From the NCBI GenBank assembly GCA_963921795.1, contig OY997640.1, positions 49,936,404-50,000,403 of the forward strand: a stretch of DNA of 64,000 nt, given 5' to 3'. Below are positions 54,080 to 63,746 of this stretch, one piece after another (position 1 is the stretch's first letter; each line of letters begins with the position of its first letter). Source of the DNA: Nannobrachium achirus (lineage: Eukaryota; Chordata; Actinopteri; Myctophiformes; Myctophidae). The notes under the pieces are model-generated. The model worked only from the letters and a program-made list of their open reading frames with translations, did no database searches and was not told the DNA's origin. The position numbers and the translations under genes are program-made.

Positions 54080-54959
54080 ATAAAAATGAGTGGTGGCTGA
54101 GAACACCAAGGACTATTCTATTCCCTTTGGTGGGTTTTAGTGTTGGTGAATTTTCTGGAGCTGAGACAGATTCTTCTGTTGGAGTCATTATGATATATCC
54201 TCAGCCTTGGCTGTGAAGACGGCATAAACAAATCTGTTTCTATTTGCATATTTCTATTTGCACTTCTTATTGTTATCACTGATGACAATCAGACCTGCCA
54301 GTTTGTGCATTTTTCTCTCCAATCTATATTTTCTGTTAATTAAATGAAATCCTTATTGGCTAAATTAGAAATGAACAAATGCTGTAATCCATTTCAAATG
54401 ATCCTATAAAATCTCTAGCTACATTGCTATAATAATTGAACAGAAGTATCACAACACAATTCATACAATTTGCTCTATGTGTTGCAAAAATAAATAAATT
54501 GTGCAATAATGTCAATACATCTCCCTCCAAGTATTTACGCCTATGTCTATAAAGATGGCAGATTGACTGTCAGCACTGCTGTGTCTTGTAATTACCTGCT
54601 GCATAAGAACAGCAGTTCAAATCACGTGGCCTCAAGTGGTTCTGCCCACAGTTTAGGGGGGAGGGTTTTCTCTGGTCTGACCCACCTGACGAGGGCCATT
54701 AAAATAGGTTGATTACTGACCAGGACTGAATGAGCCACAGCCATACAGCTGTTGATGGCTGTGGGAAAGTATGCCAACCCCCATCATTACCTGACCCCGA
54801 GCTGAGGGGAAAGAGTATCACTGAGACAAGGGGTGGAATTAGAATAGATGGTGACTGGTGTTCCAGACAGCTATGTTCCATGACCCAGGGCCCATTCATA
54901 TATATATAAAACTAAATGTGAGACGCCAGAGGGTTATTTCTCTTTGGACAAAGAACACA
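54080..54959 (-). other. Gene 2 intron, no exon seen
   Basis: No supportable exon or repeat boundary. Confidence 0.45.
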
Positions 54960-55466
54960 GAAAATAAGGTCCCATCCTCTTTTACAGTACACTTTAAGAC
55001 ATAAGACATAATAAGACAGAATAAAGCCATAATAAGAAATAATGTGTTGGTAATTAGAGCTAATATATTTTATTAGACAGAAACAAAGACAGAATAGTAG
55101 AAAGAGCGAATACATTCTCTGGCACCATCACCTGCCGCGGAACTGCAGCGGCAGACACTGCCCCACGACCGCTAGTTCGACCAGCAGTCGCACTGCATCG
55201 CCGGCGATAGGACCAGCAGTCCCGCCAGTAGGACCGGCAGGTCCCGTAGCGGTAAACTGCCCGTCCGTGCGGTGGTGGCTGCCACGGCAGTTACCAGCGA
55301 TGCCGGTGCCAGATAATGTATTCGCTTAACTGCTATTCTGTCTCAGCCACCACCGCATATTAGCTCTAATTACCAACACATTATTTCTTATTATGGCTTT
55401 ATTCTGTCTTATTATGTCTTATTATGTCTTAAAGTGTACTGTAAAAGAGGATGGGACCGAAAATAA
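54960..55466. mobile_element. Foldback hAT-like element with GC-rich centre
   Basis: Element 54968-55458 starts GGTCCCATCCTCTTTTACAG and ends with its complement. The arms are about 95 bases and nearly identical. Both sides carry a perfect 8-bp duplication GAAAATAA (54960-54967, 55459-55466). Inside, a second weaker pair (GCGAATACATTCTCTGGCAC / GTGCCAGATAATGTATTCGC) encloses a GC-rich core with repeated GACCAGCAGTC-like units. Confidence 0.88.
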
Positions 55467-55469
55467 TAC

Positions 55470-56560
55470 TTCTGTTTTGTAGAATATCACTTTTGTGACT
55501 ATTCGATTCCATATTTATGACCACAGTGAACAGGTCCATTTTATCCTTCACAGACTTTCTCAAATAAAGATGTTCTCAAATCACCATACAGTAGACTACA
55601 TCCCTACAAAGGCAACAGCAAAAACCTGGTTGTAAAAGGATATTTTCTGTCTTTATGAACTCTTACAGTAATAAACCCTTTGAGAAAATGTATACTTTTC
55701 AGGCATCATGACTCAGAGCTGGTGCTTTCCGTGTACTTTCTCATCTTCCCTGCCTCTGCTCTCCCTCAGGCAAAAAATAAAAACATCCAATCAAATCTAC
55801 GGAAAAGTAAGCGCCAACACTGTCTGGTTTTGGGAAGCGGCCTGGTGCAGTAGCTCCGCTATTAGAGGTACAGTAGTATAAGCCACCCCTTCCTGACTTA
55901 TGCTGAACCTGCCAAACATTCTCGTTCACTGGACCAAGATCGGAAGAGAGATATGTCATTAGAAACTGAACAGGCAGGCAATTCTTGCCTCTAAATGTGA
56001 CAGGGAAATTATCATGTTGGTGGTGGTGTTTTTTTAGACTCCTGTTCCCAGCAGACCTGATGTTAAAGTATAATTACAGTAATAGATAATTCAGTGAGTC
56101 TCTAATTGTCAGTTTTATATAAGTTGAATTTGAAAATGTGTATAAGTATTAAGGGCAATTCAATTTGCAATGAATGGTATGTAGACAAAGTGCTTGGTAT
56201 TCAGCTTTAACTCACAATAACTTGGCTGTGTGTATTGGGGTTTTATTTCTGTCTAAAATCAGCTATTTTACAAGAAGAAATTAAATAAAAGCACATTCAT
56301 TTGTTCAAAAAGACCGCATTCATCATGATTTAATTCTCCAGTTCAACTGCTATGAACCAGTCATCACAAACCTAGTGCTCACACTCACGCCAACCCACAT
56401 GTTTAAAGAAATGCTTCTCTTTACACCTCTTTGATCAAACTGCTAGTGCTAATGACTTGACATTGGCCCATGAAGTGCAGGGTAAAAATGTGCTTGCGTG
56501 CGTGCATGCATGCATGTCTTTGTATACATGTCGATGGATGTATCGGTATGTTTGTGCATT
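55470..56560 (-). other. Gene 2 intron, no exon seen
   Basis: No supportable feature. Confidence 0.45.
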
Positions 56561-56569
56561 GTGTGTATG

Positions 56570-56650
56570 CGTGCGTGTGACACATGCACGCATACACACA
56601 CACACACGCCGTGTGTGTGTGTGTGTGTGTGTGCGCGCGCCTATGCATGT
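56570..56650. repeat. Alternating CA/TG repeat with inversion point
   Basis: A (CA)n block is followed by GCCG and then a (GT)n block, so the tract is itself palindromic around 56610, ending in GCGCGCGC. Confidence 0.85.
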
Positions 56651-56659
56651 GTGTGCCAT

Positions 56660-57430
56660 GCATACATGCGTGCATAATATTATTTTGTTATGGTTACATT
56701 ATTGGTATTCAGAATGCTTAATTATTAGTTGCAGCATGTTACGACTTTTTATTTGGAACATTATTCCTAACTGTGGATTCCACCACCACTTGACAAAGCT
56801 CAGGCATGTTTATTGTTCTGTGCTAACCTTCAGTGTCTGTTCTAGGACTCAGGTGGCCATATGCAAGATTATTTTAGGTGGCTCCCCACTTAAAATAATC
56901 TTGCACGCCCCTATACTCTAGTTTTTTTGTGTGGCCCTATAAGCAACTACTGTATTGCTTATGCCAGGAACCGTCCCTGCTAACCTTAGTAATTGACACA
57001 ATACACAATCATTTAAAAACAATGGACCAGCTGTGGTTTATGTTTCTGTGTCATTGAGCTGTATTAAAACATCTGTTTTGGATGCCAGGTGCACCTGTAT
57101 AGCCCAATTAGCAACCTGGATGTCTGTCTACCTTGAATAGCTGTGTGAAGCCTTCTAAATACAACATTTATGTTCACCCTTTTCCCAGGACAGGAAAAGA
57201 AGCCCATTTGCAAAGTAGTTACTTTTACAAGTGGCAATGAAAATTGCCCATTTGAGTAAAGTGTGTCCCGGGGCATTCAGGCAGGTTCAGACGTGATCGG
57301 GAAGAACTGACTGGGAAGAACTCAAAGGGAAATAAGGACATTTCATTCAATAACAAACAAAAAGCAGTGAGATGGAGAAAGGAATACACGATTGTCTTTT
57401 GAATGTATTTAGCTTTCTTTCAAACTATCT
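56660..57430 (-). other. Gene 2 intron, no exon seen
   Basis: A short inverted pair, AAGATTATTTTAGGTGGC and TTAAAATAATCTTGCACG, at about 56865-56910 is the only structure noticed. Confidence 0.45.
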
Positions 57431-57438
57431 GTCTAAAA

Positions 57439-57880
57439 CAGGGGTCTTCAACGTTTTCAGGCGAAGGACCCCTTAGCGGAGAGAGAGATGAAGCCGGGAC
57501 CCCCACAACCTTTTCAGAGATTCCATATAGTTTCATTGTTTGACAGCACAATCGTCAGTGAAATTTGGATTCATGTCAATTTGTGTTTTCAGATGTTAGT
57601 TTAACCACTTGAACCGTCAATACTTGATACACTTTACCTTGCACTCTGTACTTAGTCTGCTCTTTCCCCCCTCTGCATCAAACCTCTTGGCCGAAAATAA
57701 CCGATCTACAAGCTCACAACGCCTCGCAGCGCGAGGCGTTGTGAGCTTGTAGATCGGCTATTTTCGGCTAAAGTTCTCAGAATATGGACACTAGGGTTCA
57801 GGTGGTTAATATAACAAAGGAGAAGGAGAGAACTCTGAGGACCCCCTAGGGGTCCCGGACCCCCTGTTGAAGACCCATTG
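57439..57880. mobile_element. hAT-like MITE (CAGGGGTCTTCAACG family)
   Basis: Termini CAGGGGTCTTCAACG and TGTTGAAGACCCATTG pair imperfectly, with GACCCC-rich subterminal sequence on both sides. No clear target duplication. Hosts the most perfect mini-palindrome of the window at 57688-57769. Confidence 0.72.
57688..57769. repeat. Mini-palindrome copy 16 (most perfect)
   Basis: Two arms of about 38 bases pair with a single mismatch: GGCCGAAAATAACCGATCTA on the left, TAGATCGGCTATTTTCGGCT on the right, and CAACGCCTCGC against GCGAGGCGTTG at the tip. Both the CCG/CGG pair and the outer GCCG/CGGC pair are specific to this copy yet matched. Confidence 0.9.
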
Positions 57881-57884
57881 TTTA

Positions 57885-59055
57885 ATATGTCTGATTACTA
57901 CACACTAGAACTGAGAAGGACATTGGGTGCAAACTTCCTAAATCAATTGCAACCAACTGGTCTGTGTCAGCTTGGCTTCCATTTCCATCAAGTGGTGGAT
58001 TTCGGCATTGCACCAAACCTTTCAAAAATGTTTTTCTCATATCTCAGCTTTTCACATCTTGAAACTAAAGGATATAATAAAATAATCTGAGCCATTTACA
58101 TACAGATCCATCTACAGAAATTAGTATAGGCCTATTGTGTAAAAGTACATTTTCTTCTGTAATATAATTCAGAAATTGAAACCTTCATATATTCCAGGTA
58201 CATTGCGCATGCAGTGAAATATAATAATAATAATCCAAACCTTTTTTGTTTACATTTTCTATTTTTATGGCATACAGCTCATGAATATAAACAAAATCAT
58301 ATCTCAAAATATTACAATATTACACAAGACCACTCAAAGCAAGGATTTATAATAGAGAAATGTCAACATTCTGAAGTCAGAGTGGCTTTAAGTCCATTTT
58401 GGAAGTTTTATGATTTGGGGTGCTAGGGCATCTGCATGCTTTTATGATATTCTTTTTTTTTTTTAGATGGATCTGTATATGCTTTATATTACAAATAGCT
58501 CATATTGTTCAGTGCTTGAAAGGGCGGTCCACAGGTTTGATCCCTATGTGACTGTTTGCTCGTCGCCTCTCACCTCTTCTCTGTTAACACACGTAACCTA
58601 ATGCTACATCCACTCTTGCCTCTTGGACCCTTACCCAAACAAGTGTTTTTGTATTTAATTGGGCTTAATTCGCCCATTTGAGTTCACCATCACTTGAGTC
58701 TGTATTCCATTCACACCCTCACACATTTATGTTGTATTCTTAATCTGTATGGTGTGCACATTTTGTTTGTATTTCCTGTGAAGGACACTGAACTCCTATG
58801 AGCATGCAATGTGCAAAACCAAACAAAAAAATGCTGATCCTGACTGACTCATCTTGTGTTCTCATTTTGTAATGTTTTTTTTTTTGTGCATAAGGCTATG
58901 TGTGACTGCGTCAACAAGCTGTTTGTCATTCTGAGTTTCCTTCTCGTTTAGAATGGTGACACACTGAATGTGTCTGTGGTGAAAAAACATGTCACAAATA
59001 CAAATAACATGTGTACACTTATGTTTAATGTATACCCTGTCATACACTGCTGTGG
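57885..59055 (-). other. Gene 2 intron, no exon seen
   Basis: No supportable exon. A CAGGTTTGATCCC motif at about 58531 resembles a B box, but no SINE body is recognised. Confidence 0.45.
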
Positions 59056-59061
59056 TGTGCC

Positions 59062-59170
59062 ATAAATAACAGATCTAGAAGCTCTATGTGATGCGATGTG
59101 GTCCAGGCGCATACCACATAGGCTCTGATGCCTGACAGCGTGGCGCGGGTTTGAGTCCCGACCCTGATGA
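59062..59170 (+). mobile_element. SINE S2 head fused to a half mini-palindrome
   Basis: AATAACAGATCTAGAAGCTC (left arm of the mini-palindrome family) is followed within 40 bases by the S2 SINE head GGTCCAGGCGCATACCACAT and GCGCGGGTTTGAGTCCCGAC. The SINE body and tail are absent. Confidence 0.55.
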
Positions 59171-59844
59171 CTGTTGCTGTGTATTTTGGTTCTTGTTTCT
59201 GTTAGCAGAAGTTATGAGAAACTGTTTGGTAACTGAAGTTGTCCGGTTGAGAGACACTGGAGCTTTGTGTCACAATATACAGTACTTTGGCTTTACTGCT
59301 GTGCTATTTTGAAGAAATTATGGTCTGCAACACTACTGCAGGATAGAGGCAGGATAAAAGCACGAAAAGGGACAATTCTACAGGAACTGAACTCTACATG
59401 AACGACGATACGATCATGTTATATAGCCAATGATGTCACTTTTTTATTTTTTACATATACGGCATGAGATGTCTCAGTAATGTGGTGGGCACTTCCGTTT
59501 ATTCAGTTGAACTGTTCTTGCAAAAGAGGAAGCCAGGTGACACTGTGCACAGTGCACTTCAAGGACTATTATTGACAATTCTAGCCACATTAACAAAAAT
59601 GTGATGGTCTCAAATACACCTGTAACCTATACTGATCCTGAACTGGGCATATTATTCTCTGAAATTACCTTGACATAGGTTAAACTGTACTGTACAAGCA
59701 TACTGTACAGACATCTGTATTTGATCACATCTATTATCCTCATCATCTATATTGTTCATTTTACAGTACTTTAATCTACTGTTATTCCAGCTGGGTTTCA
59801 GTTTAAAAACTATCAAAGCTGTTTGTCCAGATAACTATTCTTAC

Positions 59845-59928
59845 CTTTCTGCTCCTCTTGTCCTCCAGCTTTCTCCTCAGAGTCCTTGGCCTCTTTTGCG
59901 TCCCCACTGTCAGAGAATGTCTGCATCC
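59845..59928 (-). CDS. Gene 2 tail exon 3 (acidic Lys/Glu-rich)
   Basis: This 84-base exon encodes MQTFSDSGDAKEAKDSEEKA then GGQEEQK, with donor GTAAGA and an acceptor in CTACAG; phase 1 on both sides. The first bases of the exon and the CAG of the acceptor belong to an 8-bp target duplication (CAGGGATG on the minus strand) made by the hAT MITE directly upstream. A second copy of that acceptor, with a much better pyrimidine tract (CTGTTCTTGCAG), lies on the far side of the MITE. Using the distal site would add MITE sequence and soon meet a stop. Confidence 0.72.
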
Positions 59929-60390
59929 CTGTAGGGCATTCACGAATAGTGATTTTTAGTATTCAAATTATTTGACCTCAAAGTATTCGAATAGTCAAAT
60001 ATTCAACAGGACTGGCCAAACTGTCAAATATTAAGTAAGCAAGAGGCGAACATTGTGAAAATAGCTGATCTACAAGCATGTAGATCTGCTATGTTCACAA
60101 TATTTATCTGCGGAACTGAGTCACATTAAATGTAATACCTACAATTCCAAGTCTTGTCAGGGTGGGGGTCCTCAGTTCAAATATGTTTATTTTGGGGGTC
60201 CACCAGGGGCATTGACAACTCATTCTTATGACTTCCTATCTAGCCAAGCTTTATAAACTATATATTTTTTTAAAGAGAAAACAATAAAAAATAAGCGAAT
60301 ATATTCGACTTCGGTGAATAACGTCGAATAGTGACTTTGATATTCGAACATTCGAATATTTGAATAGTTGGTGAATGCCATACATCCCTG
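59924..60390. mobile_element. hAT-type MITE inserted across a 3' splice site
   Basis: The element (59932-60382) begins TAGGGCATTCACGAA and ends TTGGTGAATGCCATA, pairing at 13 of 15 positions. A perfect 8-bp target duplication CATCCCTG flanks it (59924-59931, 60383-60390). The interior is rich in TATTCGAATA-type motifs and contains a short mini-palindrome (60050-60102). The duplicated target includes the AG and first five exon bases of gene 2 tail exon 3. Confidence 0.9.
60050..60102. repeat. Mini-palindrome copy 17 (tip deleted)
   Basis: ATTGTGAAAATAGCTGATCT, CAAGCATG at the tip, then TAGATCTGCTATGTTCACAAT in part. The usual GC-rich tip is missing. Outer ATTGTGAA/TTCACAAT pairing is copy-specific. 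Confidence 0.8.
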
Positions 60391-60635
60391 CAAGAACAGA
60401 CTGTGCTGTGAGATTAACCTAGTACCATTACATATGATTTTCCCAACATGCGCTGATGTCAGTCAGACACAACAGAAACTGTATCAAATACATAGAGATT
60501 TTCAACATGCACTGGTGCACAGACACAATCATCGGTGTGGTATGGTGACTACCAAATGGCTGAAGTGTAATTAGAGCAGTTATGAAGTGTGTACAGTAAA
60601 GTGCAATGGACAGCAGCTTGACATTGTAATAGTCC

Positions 60636-61074
60636 AGCAATAGTGTGGTTCCCAAACCTTTAAGCTTGAGGCCCAAAAGAAAATTTGCCCGGGACACAAA
60701 CTAGTGAAAATAGCAGATCTACAAGCTCACAAAGTATCGCTTCGCCCTGTGATGCGAGCTTGTAGATAGGCTATTTTCACTGCCTCTTGATTGTTTATTT
60801 TTTGAATATCGGTACGTAATTTCTTAGATTCGTTTTTTGTTTGTTCTAAAATTGATCAAATTCCTCAAAACGTTTTTTTTTTTTTTTTTTTTTTTATCAG
60901 GGGAAAATCTTTTGAAATGAACAAATAAACAAATAAATAATAATAACAAAAAATATATTATATATATTTTATGTAGGAAAAGAAAAGTGTTGTTTACTCG
61001 TGTCATGACCTATAATAGTTGGTCCGTGACCCACACATGGGTCCTGATCCACTGTTTGGGAAACAGTTAGGGCT
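60636..61074. mobile_element. hAT-like MITE (GTGGTTCCCAAAC family)
   Basis: Left AGTGTGGTTCCCAAACCTTT, right CCACTGTTTGGGAAACAG, with subterminal GGCCC and GTGACCCACACATGGGTC. Boundaries are approximate. It carries a mini-palindrome (60703-60781) and a poly-T run (about 60871-60896). Confidence 0.65.
60703..60781. repeat. Mini-palindrome copy 18
   Basis: AGTGAAAATAGCAGATCTAC on the left and GTAGATAGGCTATTTTCACT on the right. Outer AGTGAAAATAGC/GCTATTTTCACT is fully paired. Confidence 0.85.
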
Positions 61075-61475
61075 GTCAAGATTATGACATTTTACATGGC
61101 GATTAATTGTCACTCAAATAATTGCGATTAACGATTTAATTGCGTTTTTGTCGTTGACAATTACATATCTGTTTGGCTTTTAGGCTTTGAAGTTGCACAT
61201 GGCAATCATGACACATAACCTAAATATACAAAGAAATTGCTGACATATTTGACAACTTTATACTGAAAAAAGAACATTGATAGTGGAAATAGCCGATCTA
61301 CAAGCAGATTGTAGATCTGCTATTTCCACTACCTTTTGAAAGTGTTTGTAACTATATTAATATTAACATTTCTCAACATGGAAACGATTTTGACGATTAT
61401 GACAAAATAATCGCGATTACCTCAAATAATTGCGATTAGACGATTATGTAATAATTGTGACAGCCCTAAACAGTG
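61071..61475. mobile_element. hAT-like MITE (AGGGCTGTCA family)
   Basis: Ends TAGGGCTGTC (61078) and GACAGCCCTA (ending 61468), with direct repeats AAACAGTT/AAACAGTG (7 of 8) or, at minimum, a perfect AACAGT on both sides. ATAATTGCGATTA motifs recur inside. A fragment of the same family is at about 63240-63355. Confidence 0.78.
61278..61333. repeat. Mini-palindrome copy 19 (tip deleted)
   Basis: TAGTGGAAATAGCCGATCTA on the left, AGATCTGCTATTTCCACTA on the right, with a short CAAGCAGATTG tip. The outer TAGTGGAAATAG/CTATTTCCACTA is exact and unique to this copy. Confidence 0.85.
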
Positions 61476-61588
61476 GTGTAGAGGTAGTAACCTAGGATTT
61501 TGGTATGACCTACGGATAGGGATAGGGATAGGGCAGAATAGACAGCAGCAGTACAAGTGTTCTTAGTATAACCGTGTGTCAGACATAC

Positions 61589-61691
61589 CGCTCTGTGATG
61601 CTGTGTCAGGTGGTCTCTCATCCATAGCACTCAGGGGGATCTCAGCGTCATCCTGTCTGGAACTGGATCCCCGGTCAAGCATATACTTCTG
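61589..61691 (-). CDS. Gene 2 tail exon 2 (juxtamembrane)
   Basis: This 103-base exon encodes QKYMLDRGSSSRQDDAEIPL then SAMDERPPDTASQS. It enters in phase 0 and leaves in phase 1 through donor GTATGT, matching both neighbours. The acceptor is a tandem CAGCAG (NAGNAG), so an extra Gln may be included or skipped. The first of the two AGs is the terminal sequence of a CAGGGG-family hAT MITE inserted directly upstream; the second AG is the likely original site. Serine- and acid-rich, consistent with a phosphorylated cytoplasmic tail following RRNR of the transmembrane exon. Confidence 0.72.
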
Positions 61692-61728
61692 CTGGGGTGT
61701 CACAAGGGGGGGTAAAAGTGGGACTGAG

Positions 61729-62093
61729 TTAAGTAGGCTACCATGCATAGTAGTACATAAGAACCGCAGGAATACATAAGCAACGGAGCGTGAGAGAAAT
61801 TCCGTCCGGTTGATCCGGTCTGTCTCCCAAGCCTCCGTACTCCGGATGATTTAGATCCGTATACGGACGCTTACGGACAGCACCCAACTGGACGGACTGA
61901 ACGTACAAGATGTATATCCGTAGCAAGAAGTACCCACGGCCACCGTTATAAAACATAGGCGCAGTAGTGATGAAAATTACTTTAACTCTGCTCTACAGCG
62001 GTTCTCAAACTGTGTGTCCCAATAATAAATATATTTTATCAAGAAACGGAAAAAAGGTCGTTACACAACCACTTGAAGAGGACGCCTCGACTC

Positions 62094-62157
<64 letters not shown>

Positions 62158-62533
62158 ATATAATTAGCCTACTCCGGGTCCGCATCCATGTGGTTAAATT
62201 TGTACCCTCGCGGAGTTGCATTTACCGCGATAATGTTGCCGACAGACAGCAGATCCAGTCCAGACTGTTACCACGTATTTATACTGTACCAAACATCACG
62301 GCGGGTCAAAAATCTGTGGTTCTACATATTTTGGCTAAATGCTTCGGTTTTTACACGTGAGAACCACCTTCATGTGGCGCGCGGACCCAAACGGGAGCAG
62401 AATTGGAGCGGAAAGCGGGTCGGCACATAAATAACGTGCATGTCTACTATGCATGGCGACGGAATTACCGTACGTAGTTCCTCACCCAAAACGTACACAA
62501 AATCAACCATACGTAACTATAAATGGCCCTTTA
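61729..62533 (-). mobile_element. PIF/Harbinger-like non-autonomous element, copy 2
   Basis: Inverted copy of 41886-42677: starts AGTAGGCTACCATGCATAGT and ends AACTATAAATGGCCCT, flanked by TTA on both sides (61729-61731, 62531-62533). The empty site is visible in the related hAT copy at 30713-30730. A (CACG)n/(CA)n tract at 62096-62153 lies inside. Confidence 0.82.
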
Positions 62534-62562
62534 CTAGGGCCCAAGGTGGAGGGGCCTTAATT

Positions 62563-62890
62563 AGCCCTATTCACGGCCCGCCCACTCAGCATCCCCCTGG
62601 TGCTGAAGTCACGTTTTGAAGGGTAAAACCCTGCTAAAAGCCCATAGAGTTAACACAGAAATCGCAAATTTAATGCAATTTCCGAATAGTAAAGTATAAA
62701 ATACGGCTAGCATGATCAAGAACACAAGATAGTAAAAGGCACAAAGCATTATAATTTACTTTACCGTTCGAAATAATGATTTGTTGGCTTTAAGTCCAGC
62801 TATTTCTGTTATAGTTTCCCCTTCTAAACTGACGTCAGCACCAGGAAGTTGCTGAGAAATTTGCTGAGTGGGTGGCCCGTGAATAGGGCT
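62563..62890. mobile_element. MITE with 29-bp inverted termini
   Basis: AGCCCTATTCACGGCCCGCC then CACTCAGCA pairs with TGCTGAGTG then GGTGGCCCGTGAATAGGGCT. A second inner pair TGGTGCTGAAGTCACG / TGACGTCAGCACCA lies just inside. It is inserted in the CAGGGG-family MITE; the target duplication (about 3 bases, TTA/TGA) is uncertain. Confidence 0.82.
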
Positions 62891-62910
62891 GATTATTTTA
62901 TGCTTTAACC

Positions 62911-62972
62911 TTTGAAAAATAGCAGATATACAAACTCACAGCGTGAGCTTGTAGATCTGCTATTTTTGGAAA
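62911..62972. repeat. Mini-palindrome copy 20
   Basis: TTTGAAAAATAGCAGATATA, tip CAAACTCACAGCGTGAGCTTG, in part, right TAGATCTGCTATTTTTGGAA. Nested in the CAGGGG-family MITE. Confidence 0.8.
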
Positions 62973-63174
62973 AGTCGTGAAAATGTGTGCAAATCTTTGA
63001 ATAGATGTATTTTTTAAGTGAACATTTGTAACATTTTGCTTCTGGGGGGTCCCTGGAACTAAATATTTTGAGATGGGGGTCCGTGGCCAAGTACATATCA
63101 TTTTGGGGGTCCTTCGAGCACCACTGACATAGAAACATAGGTTTTTCAAAAAACCTTAGAAGGATTTGAAATAT

Positions 63175-63232
63175 TCAAAAATAGCAGATCTACAAGCTCG
63201 CAGCACGGCACTTGGTGCACTATTTTTGAAAA
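63175..63232. repeat. Mini-palindrome copy 21
   Basis: TTCAAAAATAGCAGATCTAC, tip GCAGCACGGCACTTGGTGC, right CACTATTTTTGAA. The right arm lacks the GTAGATC block. Confidence 0.7.
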
Positions 63233-63354
63233 TGTTTGACAATATATGAAACATTTTCAACATGGAATTTCTGGAAACAATTATGGCGATTTTGACAAAA
63301 TAATTGTGATTATGTCAAATAATTGCGATTAGACGATTATGTAATAATTGTGAT

Positions 63355-63715
63355 AGGCCTTTACTTCTACTCCACTACATCTTGGATCAAAATATTGTAC
63401 TTTTACTCCACTACATTTATTTGAAAACTTTAGTTACTTTGTGGATATCAATTATAATATTACAAAACCTACATAAAACTTTAGCCCTATTTTAAACATA
63501 GGCTATTTGAAAATAGACGATCTACAGGCTCACAACGCGTAGCATCGAGAAGCGTTGTGAACTTGTAGATCTGCCATTTTCAAACATTGTTTACTTTTAC
63601 TTTTGGTACTTTAAGTATATTTTGATGCCAATACCTTCGTACTTTTACTCAAGTACATTTTGGAGGGGGTATTTCTATATCGCAGAATTGATACTATTTA
63701 CTTAAGTACATTGCT
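63355..63715 (-). mobile_element. AGTACT-rich hAT-type MITE, fragment
   Basis: TACTTCTACTCCACTACATC and TACTTTTACTCAAGTACATT belong to the family at 9805. Termini are not preserved. Carries a mini-palindrome at 63507-63586. Confidence 0.65.
63507..63586. repeat. Mini-palindrome copy 22
   Basis: TTTGAAAATAGACGATCTAC on the left, GTAGATCTGCCATTTTCAAA on the right, with AGGCTCACAACGC and GCGTTGTGAAC towards the tip. Confidence 0.82.
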
Positions 63716-63746
63716 GCTTGTCATTTGACACATACAGATTACTCAC

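Larger units (their letters stand above)
61692..63232 (+). mobile_element. hAT-type MITE, CAGGGG family, with two nested elements
   Basis: The left terminus CTGGGGTGTCACAAGG directly abuts gene 2 tail exon 2. The family sequence GGGACTGAGTTA / CTAGGGCCCAAGGTGG is split by a Harbinger-like element (61732-62530). GGGGCCTTAATT / GATTATTTTATGC is split by another MITE (62563-62890). The rest includes two mini-palindromes and the GGGGGGTCCCTGGAACTAAA segment. The right terminus is missing, so the target duplication cannot be checked. Confidence 0.8.
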
